Shown one piece after another: positions 7,140 through 14,686 of a stretch of DNA of 26,218 nt (its first letter is position 1; each line of letters opens with the position of its first letter). This DNA is from JBDTSW01 sp039930945 (GTDB lineage: Bacteria; Actinomycetota; Thermoleophilia; Solirubrobacterales; 70-9), in the NCBI GenBank assembly GCA_039930945.1, contig JBDTSW010000017.1, forward strand, positions 1-26,218, given 5' to 3'. The notes under the pieces are model-generated. The model was not told the origin of the DNA and ran no database searches. It saw only the letters and a program-made list of their open reading frames with translations. Position numbers and translations under genes: made by a program.

Positions 7140-8354
7140 TCAGACCCTGCTTCGCTCGAGCAGCTTCTTGCCGATCACCATCTTCTGGATCTCGGAGGTG
7201 CCTTCACCGATCAGCAGCAGCGGGGCGTCGCGGTACAGGCGCTCGATCTCGTACTCCTTCGAGTAGCCATAGCCACCGTGGATGCGAAACGCCTCCTCGA
7301 CGACCTCCTTGCCGGTCTCCGAGGCGAACAGCTTCGCCATCCCCGCCTCGAGGTCCGAGCGCCGGCCCGCGTCCTTGAGCTGGGCGGCCTTGATCGTCAG
7401 CAGGCGCGCGGCCTCGACCTTGGTCGCCATCTCGGCGAGCTTGAACTGGATCGCCTGGTGTTGGGCGATCGGCTTGCCGAACGTCTTGCGCTCCTGGCTG
7501 TAGCTGAGCGCCAGCTCGAGCGCGCGCTGGGCGATGCCGACGCCGCGGGCGGCGACGTTGACCCGGCCCACCTCGAGCGCGTCCATCATCTGCTTGAAGC
7601 CCTGCCCCAGCCCGTCAGCCTCGCCGCCGAGGATGCGCTCGGGCGGGCAGCTGTAGCCGTCGTAGACGAGCTCGGTGGATTCGACCCCCTTGTAGCCCAT
7701 CTTCTTGATCTTGGGCGGGACATCGAGCCCGGCGAACTGACCGGTGTTGTGCTCGGCCCAGGGCTCCTTCTCGGTGATGAAGCAGGTCATCCCCTTGTAC
7801 GGCGGGTCGGCCTTGGGATCGGACTTCATCAGCACGAAGACGACGCCGGAGCCGAGGCCGTTGGTGACCCACATCTTCTGGCCGATCAGCTCCCAGTTGC
7901 CGTCGTCGGCCTTCCTCGCGACCGCCTTGATGCCCTGCACGTCCGAGCCGACCTCGGGCTCCGAGAGCGAGAAGGCGGCGCGGATCTCGCCCGTGGACAT
8001 CTTCGGCAGGAAGTGCTGCTTCTGCTCATCGCTGCCGAACTTCATCAGCAGGTAGGAGCCGATGAAGTGGGTGTTGACCACTCCGGAGATCGAGATCCAA
8101 CCGCGCGAGAGCTCCTCGACGATCATCGCGTAGGTCGTCAGGTCGAGACCCATGCCCCCGTAGTGCTCGGGGATCGTCACCCCGAACAACCCAAGCTCCT
8201 TCATCTGCTCGACGATCGCCTCGGGGAACTTGTCGGAGTGGTCGAACTCCGCGGCGACGGGGATGATCTCGTTGTCTACGAACTGGCGCACCATCTCGGT
8301 GATCGCCTTCTGCTCGTCCGTCCTGTCGCTATAGGTCGCTGTCGCTACGGCCAT
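7140..8354 (-). CDS. mcd: Acyl-CoA dehydrogenase, probable methylsuccinyl-CoA dehydrogenase
   Basis: 404 residues from ATG 8354, with GAGGAG immediately upstream; the longer frame reads into the GNAT gene and is a shadow. Family signatures are all present: the N-terminal helical domain (FGVTIPEHYGGMGLD), the FAD/substrate block (AAFSLSEPEVGSDVQ), GQKMWVTNG, RKTFGKPIAQHQAIQ, and the C-terminal IHGGYGYSKEYEIERLYRD. Glu384 in IGEGTSEIQ is the expected catalytic base. Methylsuccinyl-CoA dehydrogenase oxidises (2S)-methylsuccinyl-CoA to mesaconyl-CoA, passing electrons to ETF. Specificity is inferred from the neighbouring mch, mcl1 and ecm, since the fold alone does not distinguish Mcd from other short-chain acyl-CoA dehydrogenases. 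It is the first gene of the eight-gene minus-strand operon. Confidence 0.85.
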   Translation of the reverse strand: MAVATATYSDRTDEQKAITEMVRQFVDNEIIPVAAEFDHSDKFPEAIVEQMKELGLFGVTIPEHYGGMGLDLTTYAMIVEELSRGWISISGVVNTHFIGSYLLMKFGSDEQKQHFLPKMSTGEIRAAFSLSEPEVGSDVQGIKAVARKADDGNWELIGQKMWVTNGLGSGVVFVLMKSDPKADPPYKGMTCFITEKEPWAEHNTGQFAGLDVPPKIKKMGYKGVESTELVYDGYSCPPERILGGEADGLGQGFKQMMDALEVGRVNVAARGVGIAQRALELALSYSQERKTFGKPIAQHQAIQFKLAEMATKVEAARLLTIKAAQLKDAGRRSDLEAGMAKLFASETGKEVVEEAFRIHGGYGYSKEYEIERLYRDAPLLLIGEGTSEIQKMVIGKKLLERSRV

Positions 8355-8420
8355 GGCTCCTCGTTGTCGGTTTGGTCGGGCCCGGGGCAGGAAAGGCAAG
8401 CCGGCCCGGCGCGAGGGCGA

Positions 8421-8426
8421 AGGATA
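8421..8426 (-). promoter_or_regulatory. Possible -10 element for the mcd operon
   Basis: On the minus strand this reads TATCCT, about 66 bases before the mcd ATG and inside the gap after the GNAT gene (8355-8436). No convincing -35 hexamer is seen, so this is a weak call. Confidence 0.25.
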
Positions 8427-8436
8427 CCCACGGCAT

Positions 8437-8886
8437 CTAGAGCTCCCAGCTGAACTGACGCGAGGTCCAGGCCGGGCCTTCGCGTTGGTAGAAACGGTGC
8501 GCGTCGGCCCGAGCGTCGCCCGAGTCCAGCTCGAGGTGGCTGGCGCCGTGCTCGCGGGCCCAGCGCTTGGCGGCGTCGAGCAGTGCCTTGCCGATCCCCT
8601 CCGAGCGGTGCTCCGGGTCGATTGCCAGATCCTCCACCCAGGCGCGAAGGCCGAACCGGACCGAGTGTATGTCCTGGTAGGCGGTGCAGAGGCCGACCAG
8701 TCGCCCGCCGTCGTCCCCCACCAAGACGACCGAGTCAGGCGAGTCGATCGCCCCTCGCAGGGCCACCTCGGCCCGGCCCGGGTCCCACTGGCTCGGGGTC
8801 GATCCCGGCGGCGCAAACAGCCACTCGTACAGCGACACGATCGCCGGTTCCTCCCCGGGCTCGGCGGCGCGAATCTCGACGGACAC
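8437..8886 (-). CDS. GNAT-family N-acetyltransferase
   Basis: 149 residues from GTG 8886. The GNAT core is visible: an N-terminal strand (VEIRAAEPGEEPAIVSLYEWLF), a central strand (SVVLVGDDGGRLVGLC), a long strand (RAWVEDLAIDPEHRSEGIGKALL) that contains the acetyl-CoA pyrophosphate-binding RxxGxG/A loop as RSEGIG, then helix 3 and the closing LELDSGDARADAHRFYQREG block. It transfers an acetyl group from acetyl-CoA to an unknown amine. No Shine-Dalgarno is seen; a TACGCT element six bases upstream suggests a leaderless transcript. It is divergent from mcl1 and 82 bases upstream of mcd on the same strand, so read-through into the operon is possible. Confidence 0.85.
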   Translation of the reverse strand: MSVEIRAAEPGEEPAIVSLYEWLFAPPGSTPSQWDPGRAEVALRGAIDSPDSVVLVGDDGGRLVGLCTAYQDIHSVRFGLRAWVEDLAIDPEHRSEGIGKALLDAAKRWAREHGASHLELDSGDARADAHRFYQREGPAWTSRQFSWEL

Positions 8887-8962
8887 GCAGCAAGCGTAGC
8901 CGCGGGCGTCGGGTCGGCTAGCGTTCGCGCCCGGCCGACCACACTCGACGGAAGAGACCGAC
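8887..8962. promoter_or_regulatory. Divergent promoter region between GNAT gene and mcl1
   Basis: On the minus strand TACGCT (8898-8893) lies six bases before the GNAT GTG, a spacing expected for a leaderless transcript. On the plus strand TAGCGT (8919-8924) lies 38 bases before the mcl1 TTG. A Shine-Dalgarno GGAAGAG (8950-8956) sits 6 bases before that TTG and supports this unusual start codon. Confidence 0.4.
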
Positions 8963-10012
8963 TTGCGACACCCCCGTGAATTCTTCAAGCCCCTGGCGAT
9001 CGACGCGCCGGAGCCTCTGCGCGAGATCCCCGTGAGACCCTCGCGGATGATCCATTTCCTCGACTTCTCGAACCCCAAGATGGTCGCCAAGGCGCCCGAG
9101 ATCGCCGCCAAGGCGGACATCCTCCTCGGCAACCTCGAGGACGCCGTCGCGGTCGACCGCAAGGAGGGCGCCCGCGCGGGCCTCGTCCGGGCAGCCAAGC
9201 AGTCGGGCTTCGGCGAGACGGCGCTGTGGGCCCGGGTGAACTCACTCGAGAGCCCCTGGGCGCTGGACGATCTGACCACGCTCGTCAGCGAGATCGGCGA
9301 CAAGCTCGAGGTGATCATGGTCCCCAAGGTCGAGGGGGCCTGGGACATCCACTACGTCGACCGCCTGCTCGCCCAGCTCGAGGCGAGGGCGAGGCTCACC
9401 CGCCCGATCCTGGTGCACGCGATCCTCGAGACCTCGCAGGGCGTGGTCAACGTAGAGGAGATCGCCGCCGCGAGCCCGCGGATGCAGGGGATGAGCTTCG
9501 GGCCGGCCGACCTCGCCGCCTCCCGGAGGATGAAGACCACCCGCGTCGGCGGCGGCCATCCCGGCTACCGAGTGATCGACGATCCCGACCCCGACGACCC
9601 CGATGCGCACCGCGCCAGCGCCCAGCAGGATCCGTGGCACTACTCGATCGCCCGCATGGTCGACGCCTGCGCCTCGGCCGGGATCCTGCCCTTCTACGGG
9701 CCCTTCGGCGACATCAAGGACGTCGAGGGCTGCGAGACCCAGTTCCGCGCGGCGTTCCTGCTCGGCTGCGTCGGCGCCTGGTCACTGCACCCGGCGCAGA
9801 TCGGGATCGCCAAGAAGGTCTTCAGCCCGCCGGTCGAGGAGGTCCTGTTCGCGCGCAAGGTGATCGAGGCGATTCCGGACGGCCGCGGGGTCCACATGAT
9901 CGACGGCAAGATGCAGGACGATGCGACCTACAAGCAGTGCAAGGTGATGGTCGAGCTCGCCGAGATGCTCGCCGAGAAGGACCCCGAGCTGAAGGCGGCC
10001 TACGGCCTCTAG
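8963..10012 (+). CDS. mcl1: L-malyl-CoA/beta-methylmalyl-CoA lyase (HpcH/HpaI, CitE-like)
   Basis: 349 residues from TTG 8963 with a good Shine-Dalgarno. It is a CitE-like TIM barrel: LGNLEDAV (55-62), MVPKVEG (119-125), an ILETSQG segment with Glu156 and SFGPADLAA with Asp183, the expected Mg2+ ligands, then DPWHYSIARMVDAC, GILPFYGPFGD and WSLHPAQIGIAKKVFSP. This string of motifs closely matches Mcl1, which cleaves beta-methylmalyl-CoA to glyoxylate and propionyl-CoA and condenses or cleaves malyl-CoA. The protein is somewhat longer than the ~320-residue proteobacterial enzymes, with an acidic insert (DDPDPDDPDAH) after the metal site. It faces the operon holding the preceding enzymes Mcd and Mch. 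Confidence 0.88.
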   Translation: MRHPREFFKPLAIDAPEPLREIPVRPSRMIHFLDFSNPKMVAKAPEIAAKADILLGNLEDAVAVDRKEGARAGLVRAAKQSGFGETALWARVNSLESPWALDDLTTLVSEIGDKLEVIMVPKVEGAWDIHYVDRLLAQLEARARLTRPILVHAILETSQGVVNVEEIAAASPRMQGMSFGPADLAASRRMKTTRVGGGHPGYRVIDDPDPDDPDAHRASAQQDPWHYSIARMVDACASAGILPFYGPFGDIKDVEGCETQFRAAFLLGCVGAWSLHPAQIGIAKKVFSPPVEEVLFARKVIEAIPDGRGVHMIDGKMQDDATYKQCKVMVELAEMLAEKDPELKAAYGL

Positions 10013-10016
10013 CGAC

Positions 10017-10063
10017 GCCGTGGCGCCACGGCCCGCGGGTTCGCTTCCACGAGTGCGACCCGC
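10017..10063. terminator. Two hairpins between convergent mcl1 and pckG
   Basis: A perfect 16-base palindrome (10017-10032, GCCGTG-GCGC-CACGGC) is followed by a second stem, 10035-10044 pairing with 10055-10063 with one bulged T. They fill the 60-base gap between the stops of mcl1 and pckG. No U-tract follows on either strand, so they would be atypical, possibly bidirectional terminators or 3'-end stabilisers. Confidence 0.5.
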
Positions 10064-10072
10064 CGGCGACGG

Positions 10073-11887
10073 TCAACCCAGGCGCTGCTTCAACGCCTCG
10101 AGCTGGTTGCGGACCTCGTCGGGAAGGTCGTCGCCGAACTGCGCCAAGTGCTCCTCCATCTGGGCGAGCTGTGCGCGCAGGGCCCCTGGGTCGACCGAGA
10201 TCAACTCGCGCATCGCCTCCTCGCTCAGCGCCAGACCGTCGACGTTTATCTCGCGCTCCGCCGGCACGAGGCCGACCGGCGTCTCCACCGTCTCACCCTC
10301 GCCGGCGCAGCGGCGGAAGACCCACTCCAGCACGCGGCTGTTCTCGCCGAACCCGGGCCAGATGAACTTGCCGTCGGCGTCCTTGCGAAACCAGTTGACG
10401 ACGAAGATCCTCGGCATCTCGTCCGGATGCCGTCGAGCCATCGCCAGCCAGTGCCCGAAGTAGTCGGCCATGTTGTAGCCGCAGAACGGCAGCATCGCCA
10501 TCGGGTCGAAGCGCAGCTGTCCCACCTGGCCGGCCGCGGCGGCCGTGGTCTCCGAGGACATCGTCGCGCCGAGGAACACGCCGTGCTCCCAGTCGAAGGA
10601 CTCGGTCACCAGCGGAACCACCGTTGCCCGGCGTCCGCCGAAGAGGAAGGCGTCGATCGGCACCCCCTCGGGGTCCTGCCACTCGGGCGCGATCGAGGGG
10701 CACTGCGAGGCGGGCGTGGTGAAGCGCGCGTTCGGATGGGCCGCGGGCTCCGAGGAGCTCGGCGTCCAGTCGTTGCCCTTCCAGTCGATCGCGTGTTGGG
10801 GGGACTCGCCCGTCATGCCCTCCCACCAGATATCGCCGTCGTCGGTGAGAGCGCAGTTGGTGAAGATCGTGTTGCGCTCGATCGTCGCCATCGCGTTCGG
10901 GTTGGTCTTGTGGGACGTGTTCGGGGCGACGCCGAAGAAGCCGGCCTCGGGGTTGACGGCGTACAGGCGCCCGTCCTCGCCGAATTTCATCCAGGCGATG
11001 TCGTCACCGATGGTCTCCACCTCCCAGCCCGGCAGCGTGGGGATCAGCATCGCCAGGTTCGTCTTCCCGCACGCCGACGGAAACGCACCGGTGACGTACT
11101 TGACCTCGCCCTCGGGGGAGGTGAGCTTGAGAATCAGCATGTGCTCGGCGAGCCAGCCCTCGTCGCGAGCCATCGCCGAGGCGATCCGCAGGGCGAAGCA
11201 CTTCTTGCCGAGCAGTGCGTTGCCGCCGTAGCCGGACCCGTAGGACCAGATCTCCCGGCTCTCGGGAAAGTGGACGATGTACTTGTTGTCGGGGTTGCAT
11301 GGCCAGGAGACGTCCTGCTCGCCCTCGGCCAGCGGCGCGCCGACGGAGTGCAGGCAGGGCACGAACTCGCCGTCGGTGCCGATCGCGTCGAGCGCCCCCT
11401 GTCCCATCCGGGTCATGATCCTCATCGACGTGGCGACGTACGCCGAGTCCGTGAGCTGGACGCCGATATGGGAGATGTGCGATCCCAGCGGCCCCATCGA
11501 GAATGGCACCACGTACATCGTGCGGCCCCTCATCGAGCCGCGGAAGAGTCCCCTCAGAACCTCGTGCATCTCGGCTGGGTCGCGCCAGTTGTTGGTCGCC
11601 CCGGCGTCCTCGCTGCGCTCGGAGCAGATGAAGGTGCGGTCCTCGACCCGGGCCACGTCGCCGGGGTCCGACCGCGCCAGGTAGGAGTTGGGGCGCTTGG
11701 CGTCGGAGAGCTTCTCGAAGGTGCCGCTGTCGACCAGCTGCCGGCAGAGGCGGTCGTACTCCTCCGCGGAGCCATCGCACCAGTGGATCGAGTTGGGCTC
11801 GGTCAGCCCGGCTACCTCCTCGACCCAGGAGATCAGCCTGGCGTTGTTGGTCGGGGCCTCGGTGCCTGCGCTCGTGGTCTCACTCAA
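10073..11887 (-). CDS. pckG: Phosphoenolpyruvate carboxykinase (GTP)
   Basis: 604 residues, the usual length for GTP-PEPCK. It converts oxaloacetate and GTP to PEP, CO2 and GDP, the entry step of gluconeogenesis. The hallmark GTP-family P-loop FPSACGKTN (269-277), with the hyper-reactive Cys273, is present. So are GDDIAWM (294-300), the N-terminal SYLARSDPGDVARVEDRTFICS region, YVVPFSMGP and GFGENSRVLEWVFRR. The start is TTG 11887, with AGGAG about 12 bases upstream; no ATG or GTG fits the N-terminal homology. It drains C4 acids made by the ethylmalonyl-CoA pathway, which explains its place beside mcl1. Confidence 0.96.
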   Translation of the reverse strand: MSETTSAGTEAPTNNARLISWVEEVAGLTEPNSIHWCDGSAEEYDRLCRQLVDSGTFEKLSDAKRPNSYLARSDPGDVARVEDRTFICSERSEDAGATNNWRDPAEMHEVLRGLFRGSMRGRTMYVVPFSMGPLGSHISHIGVQLTDSAYVATSMRIMTRMGQGALDAIGTDGEFVPCLHSVGAPLAEGEQDVSWPCNPDNKYIVHFPESREIWSYGSGYGGNALLGKKCFALRIASAMARDEGWLAEHMLILKLTSPEGEVKYVTGAFPSACGKTNLAMLIPTLPGWEVETIGDDIAWMKFGEDGRLYAVNPEAGFFGVAPNTSHKTNPNAMATIERNTIFTNCALTDDGDIWWEGMTGESPQHAIDWKGNDWTPSSSEPAAHPNARFTTPASQCPSIAPEWQDPEGVPIDAFLFGGRRATVVPLVTESFDWEHGVFLGATMSSETTAAAAGQVGQLRFDPMAMLPFCGYNMADYFGHWLAMARRHPDEMPRIFVVNWFRKDADGKFIWPGFGENSRVLEWVFRRCAGEGETVETPVGLVPAEREINVDGLALSEEAMRELISVDPGALRAQLAQMEEHLAQFGDDLPDEVRNQLEALKQRLG

Positions 11888-12193
11888 CGGTCAGGTCAAC
11901 TCCTAGTGTCGCGACTAAACGGGGAACGCCCAACGGGATTCCCGCGGGGCGTGCAGACATTCTGCCGCACACCGCCCTGGCGGCGTGCACTGCCCCCCGA
12001 GGGCCCGCGGGAATCCACGGATTGCCCGGCGGTGGCGGCAACCGCTCGCAGACGGTGGCCGCGCTCTCACGCATCATCAGCACGCTGAAGAGCCGCGGAT
12101 ATCGCCTGGTCACGGCCTCAGCGCTGTTGAACGAACGCTTCCGCTGGAAGCCGTAGCCGGGCATCCCGGCGCCTGTGCGCGTACCCTGGCACG
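11888..12193. other. 306-base gap upstream of pckG with a perfect 13-base inverted repeat
   Basis: Short ORFs here look like composition artefacts. The gap holds an exact inverted repeat: 11936-11948 (ggattcccgcggg) and 12004-12016 (cccgcgggaatcc), 55 bases apart. Between them lie CCGCC-CT-GGCGG and two direct copies of GCGTGCA. An 8-base palindrome GTCGCGAC (11908-11915) lies 20 bases before the pckG TTG. These could be operator sites or a structured pckG leader. Confidence 0.5.
12182..12187 (+). promoter_or_regulatory. -10 element for a leaderless transcript
   Basis: TACCCT lies six bases before ATG 12194. There is no Shine-Dalgarno, and the spacing puts the transcription start at or next to the ATG. 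The GNAT gene at 8886 has the same arrangement. Confidence 0.45.
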
Positions 12194-13336
12194 ATGGCGG
12201 TCAGGGGACGGATCGGGCCGTGGTGCTCGCTCGCGGTAGCGGCCGGCGTCGTCGGGATGGCGCTCGCGACCAGCGCCTCGGCGGCGAGGACGCCGCTCGA
12301 CGGCAGCGGGATGTGGATCTGGTACGTGAGCCATTCCGGGGGCTCGGCCGGGGCGATCGCCGAGCAGGCCCGCAAGCATCGCCTGCGCACGGTGCTGATC
12401 AAGAGCTCCGACGGCGCCAGCGCCTGGTCGCAGTTCACGCCGAGGCTGGTCTCGAACCTACACCGGCGCGGGATGCGCGTCTGCGCGTGGCAGTTCGTCT
12501 ACGGAAACAGCCCGGTCGCCGAGGCTCGCCGAGGCGCGGAGGCGGTGGCCGACGGCGCCGACTGCCTGGCGATCGACGCCGAGTCCTCCTACGAGGGTCG
12601 CTACAGGTCTGCCGACCGGTACATCCGCGAGCTTCGCGACCGCATCGGCCACCGGTATCCGCTGGCGCTGACGAGCTTCCCCTACGTGGACTACCACCCT
12701 GCCCTCCCCTACTCGGTCTTCCTCGGGCGCGGCGGGGCGACGCTGAACGTGCCGCAGGTCTACTGGCGGGCGATCGGCGACTCGGTCACCACCTCGCTGA
12801 GGCACACCTACCGCTGGAACCGCCCCTACCACCGCCCGATCTACCCGCTTGGCCAGACTTACCAGGACCCCCCACGTGAACAGCTGCGCCGCTTTCGGCG
12901 CCTGACGACCGGCTACGGCGCGCGCGGCGTCAGCTGGTGGTCGTGGCAGGAGACCGGGGGGCGCGAGTGGAACGCGATCGGCAGGCGGATCCACGGCCCC
13001 TACCCCCACCCCAAGCGAACCTTCCCGAGCCTCGCCCAGGGGTCCCGGGGAGACACCGTCGTCCTGCTCCAAGAGCTGCTGCGCGCCGCTGGGCAGAAGG
13101 TGGGCATCACCGGCATCTTCGGCGACGGGACCGCCCGGGCGGTCCGCCGCTTCCAGAACGGCGACGGCATCGACCCCAGCGGGAATGCCAAGGCGGCCAC
13201 CTGGCGCGCGCTTCGCCGCTTCCGGCCGGCGCGGGTGAACTGGAAGCGCAAGGGCAACCCGGCCCATGTCCGGGTGCGTCTGGCGCCGGCGCTGCCGCCG
13301 GCGCTGGAGCTGCCGTCGACGCCGGGACGCCCGTAG
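12194..13336 (+). CDS. Secreted glycoside-hydrolase-like protein with C-terminal peptidoglycan-binding domain
   Basis: 380 residues. Residues 1-30 are a signal peptide ending ATSASA. Residues ~37-265 look like a TIM-barrel hydrolase: GMWIWYV, LRTVLIKSSDG, GMRVCAWQFVYG, CLAIDAESSYEG with Asp128 and Glu130 as candidate acid residues, then YPLALTSFPYVDYHP and GVSWWSWQETGG. Residues ~275-340 are a peptidoglycan-binding-1 domain (LAQGSRGDTVVLLQELLRAAG, IFGDGTARAVRRFQ, WRALRRF). A basic, proline-rich tail follows. It is probably exported and cell-wall associated, acting on a glycan. The hydrolase family is not recognised with certainty and the catalytic residues are proposed by eye. No operon partner is evident. 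Confidence 0.8.
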   Translation: MAVRGRIGPWCSLAVAAGVVGMALATSASAARTPLDGSGMWIWYVSHSGGSAGAIAEQARKHRLRTVLIKSSDGASAWSQFTPRLVSNLHRRGMRVCAWQFVYGNSPVAEARRGAEAVADGADCLAIDAESSYEGRYRSADRYIRELRDRIGHRYPLALTSFPYVDYHPALPYSVFLGRGGATLNVPQVYWRAIGDSVTTSLRHTYRWNRPYHRPIYPLGQTYQDPPREQLRRFRRLTTGYGARGVSWWSWQETGGREWNAIGRRIHGPYPHPKRTFPSLAQGSRGDTVVLLQELLRAAGQKVGITGIFGDGTARAVRRFQNGDGIDPSGNAKAATWRALRRFRPARVNWKRKGNPAHVRVRLAPALPPALELPSTPGRP

Positions 13337-13384
13337 CCTCCATCAGGACCCGCGGATACACGCCGCCGGCAGCCGCGGTTTGAG

Positions 13385-13390
13385 TAGGGT
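13385..13390 (+). promoter_or_regulatory. Possible -10 element for the ligase-ferredoxin operon
   Basis: TAGGGT is placed to give a ~36-base leader before ATG 13433. That leader contains a GCGCC-GGTT-GGCGC hairpin (13406-13419) and no clear Shine-Dalgarno. A similar TAGGGT occurs upstream of the MFS gene (20402-20407). Confidence 0.3.
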
Positions 13391-13432
13391 TCCGCGCCGC
13401 GCCCCGCGCCGGTTGGCGCCGCGCCACCTCTG

Positions 13433-14686
13433 ATGCGCTTCTACGAGTACGAATCACGCCGCATCGTCGAGCGGGCCGGTATCCCGGTCACCAAGTACGG
13501 CTTCTGCACAACGGCCGAGGAGGCGCGGCAGGCCGCCGACAAGATCGGCGGCCCGGTCGTCGTCAAGTCGCAGGTGCTCACCGGCGGGCGGATGAAGGCG
13601 GGCGGCGTCAAGTTCGCCGACTCGCCCGCCGAGGCCGAGGCCCACGCCGCGGAGATCCTCGAGCTCGAGATCGGCGGCCACATGCCCGTCGGCGTCCTCG
13701 TCGACCCCAAGGCCGAGATCGAGCAGGAGTACTACGCGGCCGTGCTCTGGGACGGCCGGGCGAAGCGGCCGATGATGCTGTTCTCGGACATGGGCGGGAT
13801 CGACATCGAGCAGGTCGCGGCCTCCCACCCCGGCCACGTCGGGCGCGGGCATCTCTCGAACCTGCACCCGATCGCGGACTTCGAGGCCAAACAGGCGGTC
13901 GCCCGCTGCGGGATGACCGGCTCCGAGCTCAACCGCGCCGGCGCCGTGCTCGCCAAGTTGGCCCGCCTGCAACGCGATTTCGACATGACCCTGGCCGAGA
14001 TCAACCCGCTGGCGCGCCTGGCGGACGGGTCGTTCGCCGCCCTCGACGCCCACATGGAGATGGAGGACGAGGCGGTCGGCCGCCACCGCAAGCTGCTGAC
14101 CGAGATCGGCGTCGACCTCGACGAGCCGCGCGAGCTGTATGAGCCGAGCGACTTCGAGCGCAACGTCAAGGCGATCGACGCCGCCGACCACCGCGGCGTG
14201 ATCCAGGGCAAGGACCACGGCTTCCACGGCAACCTCGGGCTGGTGATCGGCGCCGGCGGCGGCTCGCTGACGCTCACCGACGCGGTCCGCAGCCAGGGGG
14301 GCCGCCCCGCCAACTACGCCGAGATCGGCGGCAACCCGTCGGTCGCCAAGTCGAAGGGCCTGGCGATCGAGGTGCTGCGAAAGCAGGGCGTCGAGAAGAT
14401 CGCCGTGATGATGTCGATCGTCTCCAACACCCGCGTGGACATCGTCGCCCGGGGCGTGATCAAGGCCTGCCTCGAGCTTGGCAGGGACCCGGCCTCCACG
14501 ATCGCCGTCTTCCGCATCCCCGGCGCCTGGGAGGAAGAGGGCGCGAAGGTCCTCGGCAAGTACGGGATCGAGTTCTACGACCGCTCGGTCTCCATGTGGG
14601 ACGCGGCCGGCACAGCGGTGGCAAGGATCCAGGGATCAGCGGACCCCGACACCCCCGGACGCGAAGCGGAGGAGGTGTCGGGATAG
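13433..14686 (+). CDS. Succinyl-CoA-ligase-type beta subunit (ATP-grasp), divergent
   Basis: 417 residues. The ATP-grasp part begins MRFYEYESRRIVERAGIPV and contains VVVKSQVLTGGRMKAGGVK (42-60) and the metal-binding AEINPL block followed by ALDAHM, matching the Glu/Asn/Asp set of SucC. The C-terminal ligase domain differs from canonical SucC: VNGAGLAM becomes IGAGGGSLTL, GGGA becomes IGGNPS, and NIFGGI-x-RCD becomes SIVSNTRVD. It therefore belongs to a side branch. It should form ADP/ATP and a CoA ester with the alpha subunit that starts directly after its stop. The substrate may be succinate, malate (a malate thiokinase feeding Mcl1) or another acid; the sequence alone does not decide. Confidence 0.8.
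   Translation: MRFYEYESRRIVERAGIPVTKYGFCTTAEEARQAADKIGGPVVVKSQVLTGGRMKAGGVKFADSPAEAEAHAAEILELEIGGHMPVGVLVDPKAEIEQEYYAAVLWDGRAKRPMMLFSDMGGIDIEQVAASHPGHVGRGHLSNLHPIADFEAKQAVARCGMTGSELNRAGAVLAKLARLQRDFDMTLAEINPLARLADGSFAALDAHMEMEDEAVGRHRKLLTEIGVDLDEPRELYEPSDFERNVKAIDAADHRGVIQGKDHGFHGNLGLVIGAGGGSLTLTDAVRSQGGRPANYAEIGGNPSVAKSKGLAIEVLRKQGVEKIAVMMSIVSNTRVDIVARGVIKACLELGRDPASTIAVFRIPGAWEEEGAKVLGKYGIEFYDRSVSMWDAAGTAVARIQGSADPDTPGREAEEVSG

Noticed and set aside
10148..12088. Very long plus-strand reading frame (over 600 codons) opposite pckG
   Set aside because: It is antisense to a clear PEPCK, has a low-complexity His/Arg/Gly/Val composition and no recognisable domain. It is a product of high GC at third codon positions.
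12110..12438. Minus-strand frames overlapping the start of the secreted hydrolase
   Set aside because: Antisense to the signal peptide of a well-supported gene and without domain features.
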